Assembly: GCA_032719365.1 (NCBI GenBank)
Contig: CM064870.1
Span: 24,866,738-24,930,737 of the forward strand
Length of the DNA stretch: 64,000 nt
Direction of reading: 5' to 3'
Source of the DNA: Prinsepia uniflora
Lineage: Eukaryota > Streptophyta > Magnoliopsida > Rosales > Rosaceae
The position numbers and the translations under genes are program-made. Shown one piece after another: positions 58,361 to 64,000 of this stretch. Numbering within the stretch: position 1 is the first letter of the stretch; each line of letters begins with the position of its first letter. Below the pieces are notes generated by a model, which saw only the letters and a list, made by a program, of their open reading frames with translations, had not been told where the DNA came from and did no database searches.

Positions 58361-59169
58361 GAAAAAAGCCATGGAGGGACAGCAGCCGAAACATCCCAAG
58401 AACGTGTTAACATACCACATCGAAAATGTCTTGTTTGTTATTTCGATTGCGGGCCTTCCTTTCAGCCTTCCTGCATATATACAAAAATCGCGTTTGAATC
58501 AGGAGGCAAAAACACAATCTTTTAAATCCAGGGTTTTACAAATATGTAAATCATAACCCTTTATATCCTCTGCTTTCTTAGGAGGTTGACTTCAGAAGCA
58601 GTGGCCTTAACCTTACTAACAGAGGATTCCTTCGGCGGTGTGGGGTTGAACGAGATGCTATCATGGAAACTTGGAAAGAGTGAGTGGTATAGGTATCTCT
58701 AACTCCAAGTTGGGAATTTAATGACAACACTTAGGTAAAGGCCGGGTACGCTTTCAGACTTGGAGGTAAGGGGTCGTGGACCAAATTTAAAGCCCTACTC
58801 TCTATCTCACCATATAGCCCTACTAATATCTTTATAGCTAACTAAACCTAGGAAGGATATCATTTTGAAAATCTATATTTTAATTTAGTAATTACGGTGG
58901 GTGCCTGATTACTACCCCTTCAAGTATATTGTTTATTTCCTTGGTCTTAATATGGATGAGGGGGATAAACAAGAAGGAAAACATGAAGAAGCATACATTA
59001 CATTCCAATTTTCGGCATCAATTTATAGGTTCATTGGACCAATCTAAAGCCCGATTACAAGTTCATTGAAGCCTTAATCATGGTTATTTTTTAATTTGAT
59101 TTCGGATCTTTATTTGATTATGAATGCTTAATAAATTTAGATTACCTTATTTGCATAAATTATTGATAG
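58361..59169. other. Unassigned sequence
   Basis: No frame with a recognisable domain and no repeat boundary could be supported. The sequence becomes AT-rich toward 59169. Confidence 0.45.
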
Positions 59170-59174
59170 AATTG

Positions 59175-61261
59175 TGATAGGACCCTTCTCGATATCCCCC
59201 TCAATTCTCATGAAAGGGCCTACTCTTGTTGGACACAAACACTTAAAAATTCCCAAAGTACTCCCAGTCTGAATAAAACAAATACCATGTCGAACAAGGG
59301 GTAAACCCCACGTCTCAAGTGACGTGTCAAGTGAAAACAAAACCCAGAAAATACAATTATTACACAAAGCACAAGACACGAGATAAATGACCAGAACCCT
59401 ACTTTGGTTAGTGAACGCGCTATCCCAAGTAAACGCCTCAGCCTCAATACAACCATTGTCCCGAAATCAGCTTGGAGGGTACCAAAAACCAAGAAAAGTG
59501 CGGGTGGACTAAAATAAAGCCTTTGGAAAACCATTTTCCGAAATAATCCTTTTTTCCTCTCCGTTTTATAAAAACATGCATGCATAGGCCAATAAACAGT
59601 TGATTTCAAATAAAATAACAACATATATAAATTGCGGGTCCAACATAAATCATACAAAGTACATAAATGCAATTAGCTCACATTTCCTTGAAATCCCCAA
59701 TTATAAACCATTATGAAAACCTCTGGACACAACAAGGAATAAAAGTTAAACCTCGTCCTGCTAGTCCAACCAACATTTCCTCTATACTACGCATAGACAA
59801 CCACGGATCATGCGGAGTCCAACTCCGTTGGCACGTGTGGAATCCAACTTCGACAATGTCCGAGTTCGCGCCTAAGAATCATTGGAGTCCAACTTCGGAA
59901 TAGCAATCCAATCACATGAGGATGACCATACTCAAATTTTTTTTTACCAAAAATACATTTTAGCTACTTTTGAAATACCAACAAAGCCCAAAACATTTAT
60001 CACCCAGGCACCATCCCAAAATCCTATTTTTCCTAAAAACCACCATAAAACCTGTGTCCAGAAAACCATAATCGAATACATAGTCTAAAACCAAGCATTT
60101 ATCCAGAAAACATTTAGAATCATATATTCGAATCATAATCATCCAAATCATGCCATAAAACCATATAAATATGAAAATATGCATGCATCACAATTAGTCA
60201 ACAAAGTGTCCACTCACAATCCAACCGATAGCTCAATCCCAAGTTGCGCACTCCTCCAAAGTCTCCGGGACGTCCTAGCTTGTCAAAGTAACACGATCAC
60301 CAAAAATTCAGATAAGCTCGTATGTAAACCCCCCTAAACCCTAGAATAGTAAACACGACCCGAATGCGCATCCCAAGGCTAAAAACACCCAAAACTACTC
60401 TTAAACGAACTTTGATTGGCTTGAAACTACCATCATTGGATCCACCTCGTCAAAACCTTTTGAATGAACCCAACCCCACCTCGAGATTTGTGCTCATGCA
60501 CCGGGGGAAGGTCAGCAACCTTCCTCACGCGCCCCCACGCGTGTGACGTCAGCTGATGACATCACCTACTAATGTTAGCTCTACTTGACATGGCACCTTA
60601 CACGTGTCTTGACATCTAACAACCCCTTCCACATGGCACCCTCTAACACCTGCCACCTGCCACGTGCCTTGGGCGCAGCTGTGGCCGTCGCCACCGTCGT
60701 CGATCGCCAGAAAACTCCATTTTCTACCATAAACTTCAAAACTCCACAACTTCCTCATTTCTCAGCCAAATTGGACAACATTTATGTCAAAATATATCTA
60801 CTCAATCCCAAGAATCCAAATCCAAGCCCAGAATTCAAAGAAAGTATCTGGATTTCAAGATAAGAGCTCCCAAAGTTGTGGGGTTTTTCCTCCTCTCACA
60901 CCAGTTGTGTTCTACATCTTCCACCTTCAAACGCGGGCTTATCTTGATCGTGAGAGTCCAATGAATGTGCTTCTAACCTTGGTTTGGTTCAAAAGTGACT
61001 CAAAATGAAGATGGAATTATGAGTGTGTATGTGTGTTTTTTGTGTTTGGGTTGCACGAGAATGAGAGAGTGAGGGAGCTAGAGATGATGGCCAATCCTAG
61101 CCACTCAAGAAACCCAAAATATCGTACTTTCTTCCTTCCCCAAATTAGAAACCCAAAAATCCAAGGGAAAAATGGTCAAACTTGCTAAAAGAATTCAGAC
61201 AAATCCCGAAAAAATCCCCAAAAATCCCAAAAATCTCGTATTTAAGGTCTGGGTCGTAAAA
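59175..61261 (-). mobile_element. Family B solo LTR (2.09 kb)
   Basis: On the + strand it starts TGATAGGACCC and ends GGGTCGTAAAA, a mutated TGTAACGACCC. It is flanked by perfect repeats AATTG (59170-59174 and 61262-61266). Landmarks are a mutated left arm GTGCGGGTGGAC (59498-59509), ATGCATGCAT (near 59577 and 60179), the right arm GTCCACTCACA (60208-60218) and a reduced ACGT region near 60540-60670. It shows what the truncated LTR at 51362 has lost. No interior is present. Confidence 0.88.
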
Positions 61262-61266
61262 AATTG

Positions 61267-62050
61267 CTTGGTTGACTGCCATATCATGTTATAATTCACT
61301 TAGCATTGAGATGTTGGGTTAAGAAACAATCTTGTAATCTGAATTCATGACATCCTAGGATAGATGTCATGTTCTAGGTTAGTGTGATGACCTATATCTT
61401 TTCTAGCGCTTTGCATTCACTCTAGTTACCTTGATAGGTGTCATGTTAGGTTACATAAGTAGATAGAAAGTTAGAGTGTAGATGCCATGTGCATCTAGCA
61501 TACAAAGTAAGAAGAAGATTAATGTGTTACAGTACTGGGCCAAGGTCAGTTTCATGGTCATCTTGTCAAGGAACATTCATAGGATTTGAATCTAGAAAAT
61601 CATTTTAGGAAGCAATTGTGGCTAGTGGTCGATTGAGTGCCTTAATCTATTATTTTTATTAATTGTTTTAGTTAAGATTCTTTAGTTTATTTTAATTTAT
61701 GTTTACTTTTATTTTGTTAAATCTTTGAGTTAGTTAATCAATCTAAGTATTAAAGTGGAACACAATTAAGATAAGACCTTATGAGATTCGACCCTTACTT
61801 AATTGCTAGACTATCCATTAGATTTTTGCACTTTTATATTTGTGTTGTCTATTATATCCAACATGTGGTTTTGTTTTTATTTTGTGAATTTAATATAATA
61901 TTAAAAATGTTTGATTTTTTTTTTTGGTTAAACTAAAAATATTGATAAATTTTAGGATAATTATTTTAAATTTCGTATTGTAGGTGTCGTAGCACACCTT
62001 GATCCAATCTACTCGCCTCATCCTGAGCTCATTGATCATCAAGTAGTAAA
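61267..62050. other. AT-rich DNA, possibly the end of another LTR element
   Basis: Around 61790 'tatgagattcgacccttact' followed by 'gctagactat' is reminiscent of a conserved box near the LTR/leader of some plant gypsy elements. No LTR ends, primer site or gene could be fixed. Confidence 0.3.
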
Positions 62051-63075
62051 AGAGGCAACCCTGCCTCGGTAGCCTTCATGGTGGATCCGGTGCGACTTAG
62101 TGCAAGATGAGCTTGTCGACAGCACCGCAAGAAACATGGGGAACCCTTTAACGACCCCTAGCCCTCACCAGACGACGCTGAAGCAGATGAATTGAAGACT
62201 ATTTCTAGTGGTCGTAAAAATCCACGACCTTCTGGTGCATGACTTGGGCGCGATTTTTCGCACCAAGCCCCTGATGATGGGGGATACTTCAGGATCTAAC
62301 CCTGATAGAGATCACACTCTCTTGGGCAGAGTTATCAATATGTGTTTCTCCTTTAAAAAAAAAACTATTTTCATTATTTTTTTAATTATTTTACTAACTT
62401 TAATAAGTTATTGTAGATAAATTTTGAGTTCGACTTGGAGAATGACGACATCAGTTCCTATATGAGAAATCACTGATAATTACGGTATGCTGACGGGAAG
62501 TATGAGTTTCGTAAGTAGTACAAGAGATTGCCATCCTAGGAGGAAGCACGTGCAAATCCTCTTTGAAAGGGCTTCAAATGGAAGGGTGGGAGTGGTTGTG
62601 CACCCATTTTGTGGGCCTCATCTATCTAGTACTCTAAACATAGTTAAATTATTATTTTTTATGTTATTTTCCATTTGAAAATATAGTGATTGTGATTACT
62701 AATTAACAACGAAAATCGATTGCCAACACATCAAAATCAGGAGCCAAGAAATTCAACCACCATGGGGATTCGTGATCCTTATCAGCCCGGTAAGAGGATT
62801 AGTACAACATTGGGTTATTGTTCCCTGAGGTGGATGTCTGGGGGTAAAGGTATACTGACCGGAGTAACCAAGAGGCTAACACTATTTAAGTAAGGTTATG
62901 TTTTGCATATTAAACATTAGTTTTTAATTTAATAATTATATTTATAATTAATATTTAGTCAAATTTGTAGGCTACAATAGAGCAAGACGTCCAACGTACA
63001 AGGGTTAAGCTGACACCGTAGTAGCCTGAGATGCAGTTGGAGCGGCAACCATTAGATCCCAGGAGATCGATCGCC
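62051..63075 (+). pseudogene. Decayed coding remnants, type unknown
   Basis: Short blocks with coding-like composition (about 62100-62330, 62430-62640, 62740-62890) are separated by AT-rich, intron-like stretches containing acceptor-like 'ttatttttttaatt..gtag' tails. No block has a motif I recognise. They lead, in the same direction, to the coiled-coil remnant at 63076-63351. The set could be a multi-exon transposon gene, perhaps of a CACTA element, but I cannot show this. Confidence 0.3.
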
Positions 63076-63351
63076 ATCTTGGAACAATGACTTGTCATGC
63101 ATCTATAGAAGATCGCCAACGGGATAGTTCGAGAGGTCTCTAATGGCACTTCGAGTTCTTCTCGAGGAGCCAATGCTGAGGACGTCTCAGAACTCAAGAG
63201 AAACTTTGAGACCCTTGAGGTAGATAACGCGGAGATCAGGGCCCAAAATGCAGAGATCCATGCCCAAAATGTGAAGATCAAGGACGTTCTCAGTAAGATG
63301 CTTATGGGCTGGATGAGTTTCTATCACAGGTTTAGGCCTCGGCCCAAATAA
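63076..63351 (+). pseudogene. C-terminal coiled-coil fragment of an unidentified protein
   Basis: One forward frame, broken by stops before about 63110, reads IVREVSNGTSSSSRGAN. Then VSELKRNFETLEVDNAEIR leads into a near-repeat AEIRAQN/AEIHAQN/VKIKD and a basic tail RFRPRPK before the TAA at 63349-63351. Heptad-like spacing suggests a short coiled coil. The position at the end of several coding-like blocks suggests a final exon. I do not recognise the family. A transposon origin is likely from context only. Confidence 0.4.
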
Positions 63352-64000
63352 CCTGCTTAGGACCTCAACCACCCCGACCTACAGCTCAGTAGTTAGAAAT
63401 TAATATGTAAAACATTACTTTAGTTTTAATTATGCAAAAATCAAACATTAATTTTTATAAATAATTTTTTTATTTTCACTTGATTTATTTTATTATTTTA
63501 ATTTTATTTATTTAAAAATATTTTTATTTTAGTTATATATATTTATTTAATTAAAGAAATTATTACAATTATTTTCCAAATATTAAAATCTAGCCTAACG
63601 AACAAGCACTTTCTTCGGGAAAAGTAAGATAATGCAGTGCTTCTTTTTTGTCACTCTTCCTGGCAAAACCATTTCGTTGGGCCAAAGTTGTTGACCTCTT
63701 TAATTGCTCTATGAACTATCGCAACAGAACAGTCTGTCAGGCATACTGAATTTGTACAACGAACTCCCTACTTTCGTCGACTAATATCAAGCCTAATGGC
63801 TGTGGCCAGACGACCTTTGCCTGATGATGGTTCGTCGGGGTTTATTTTGCTCGAAGAATGTAGGCCTTTGCTCGATGAATCTGTTCTACCGAGAAAGCCT
63901 TCTTTTCTGTTAGTGTCAAGTAGTTCAATGGATGTGTTCAATTAAGATAGTTTTATTGTTGTGGTCAATTAAGATGGTTGAAATATCATGTCTCATAATT
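63352..64000. other. AT-rich DNA, then possible subterminal repeats of a CACTA element
   Basis: 63400-63590 is strongly AT-rich with nothing assigned. From 63610 short words of one kind recur: 'ttcttcggga', 'ttcgttgggcc', 'ttcgtcgacta', 'ttcgtcgggg', and the inverse types 'ctcgaagaa' and 'ctcgatgaa'. Scattered short TTCGTCGGG-type words are typical of CACTA subterminal regions. No CACTA terminus is present before the window ends. Confidence 0.3.

Overview
This is plant nuclear DNA, almost certainly from a eudicot. The signs are Ty3/gypsy LTR retrotransposon parts primed by initiator tRNA-Met, Cassandra-type LTRs carrying 5S rRNA promoter sequence, Mutator-like elements (MULEs) with 9-bp target duplications, a Helitron-like element, spliceosomal-type introns and plant gene fragments (NPH3, GRF zinc finger). 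I see no intact host gene, tRNA or rRNA gene. The window is a transposon graveyard with up to three levels of nesting, dominated by solo LTRs. The species cannot be fixed from the sequence alone.

Layout. 1-2490: ends of two nested gypsy LTRs, a tRNA-Met primer site, a broken gag, a piece of another LTR and a Cassandra piece. 2493-5851: an internally deleted gypsy element (LTR start, 3' internal end, polypurine tract, 3' LTR) cut by a Cassandra LTR. 5860-11700: a 3.1-kb LTR, primer site and long non-coding interior with a 22-bp tandem repeat. 12207-20045: three solo LTRs nested in one another, each with a perfect 5-bp target duplication. 20046-23674: AT-rich DNA. 23675-25281: an LTR running into a 500-N gap. 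26760-34667: Helitron-like element with exon-like captured pieces and a 475-bp tandem duplication. 34968-43137: a MULE (9-bp duplication, ~120-bp inverted ends) with a decayed transposase, a decayed GRF zinc-finger gene and a nested LTR. 43299-46093: solo LTR. 46226-51160: solo LTR interrupted by a Pack-MULE that carries NPH3 gene fragments with an intron. 51156-57690: a ~340-bp tandem satellite split by two LTRs. 57691-64000: an RNase H remnant, another solo LTR and weak transposon remnants.

LTR families. Family A (about 2.6-3.2 kb, starts TGTAACGACCC) and family B (about 2.1-2.7 kb, starts TGTAACGACCCAGACC) share one architecture. Reading in LTR orientation it is: an ACGT-core motif region in several copies, a CGATCGGA-like box, a GTGAGTGGAC motif, a CATGCATG palindrome, 0.6-1.4 kb of dyad-rich repeats, a second CATGCATG, and then the inverse motif GTCCACTCAC shortly before the LTR end. 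In three LTRs the two distant motifs have changed together. This paired-motif module is the most interesting unexplained structure here. Family C (1.7-2.0 kb) appears to lack it.
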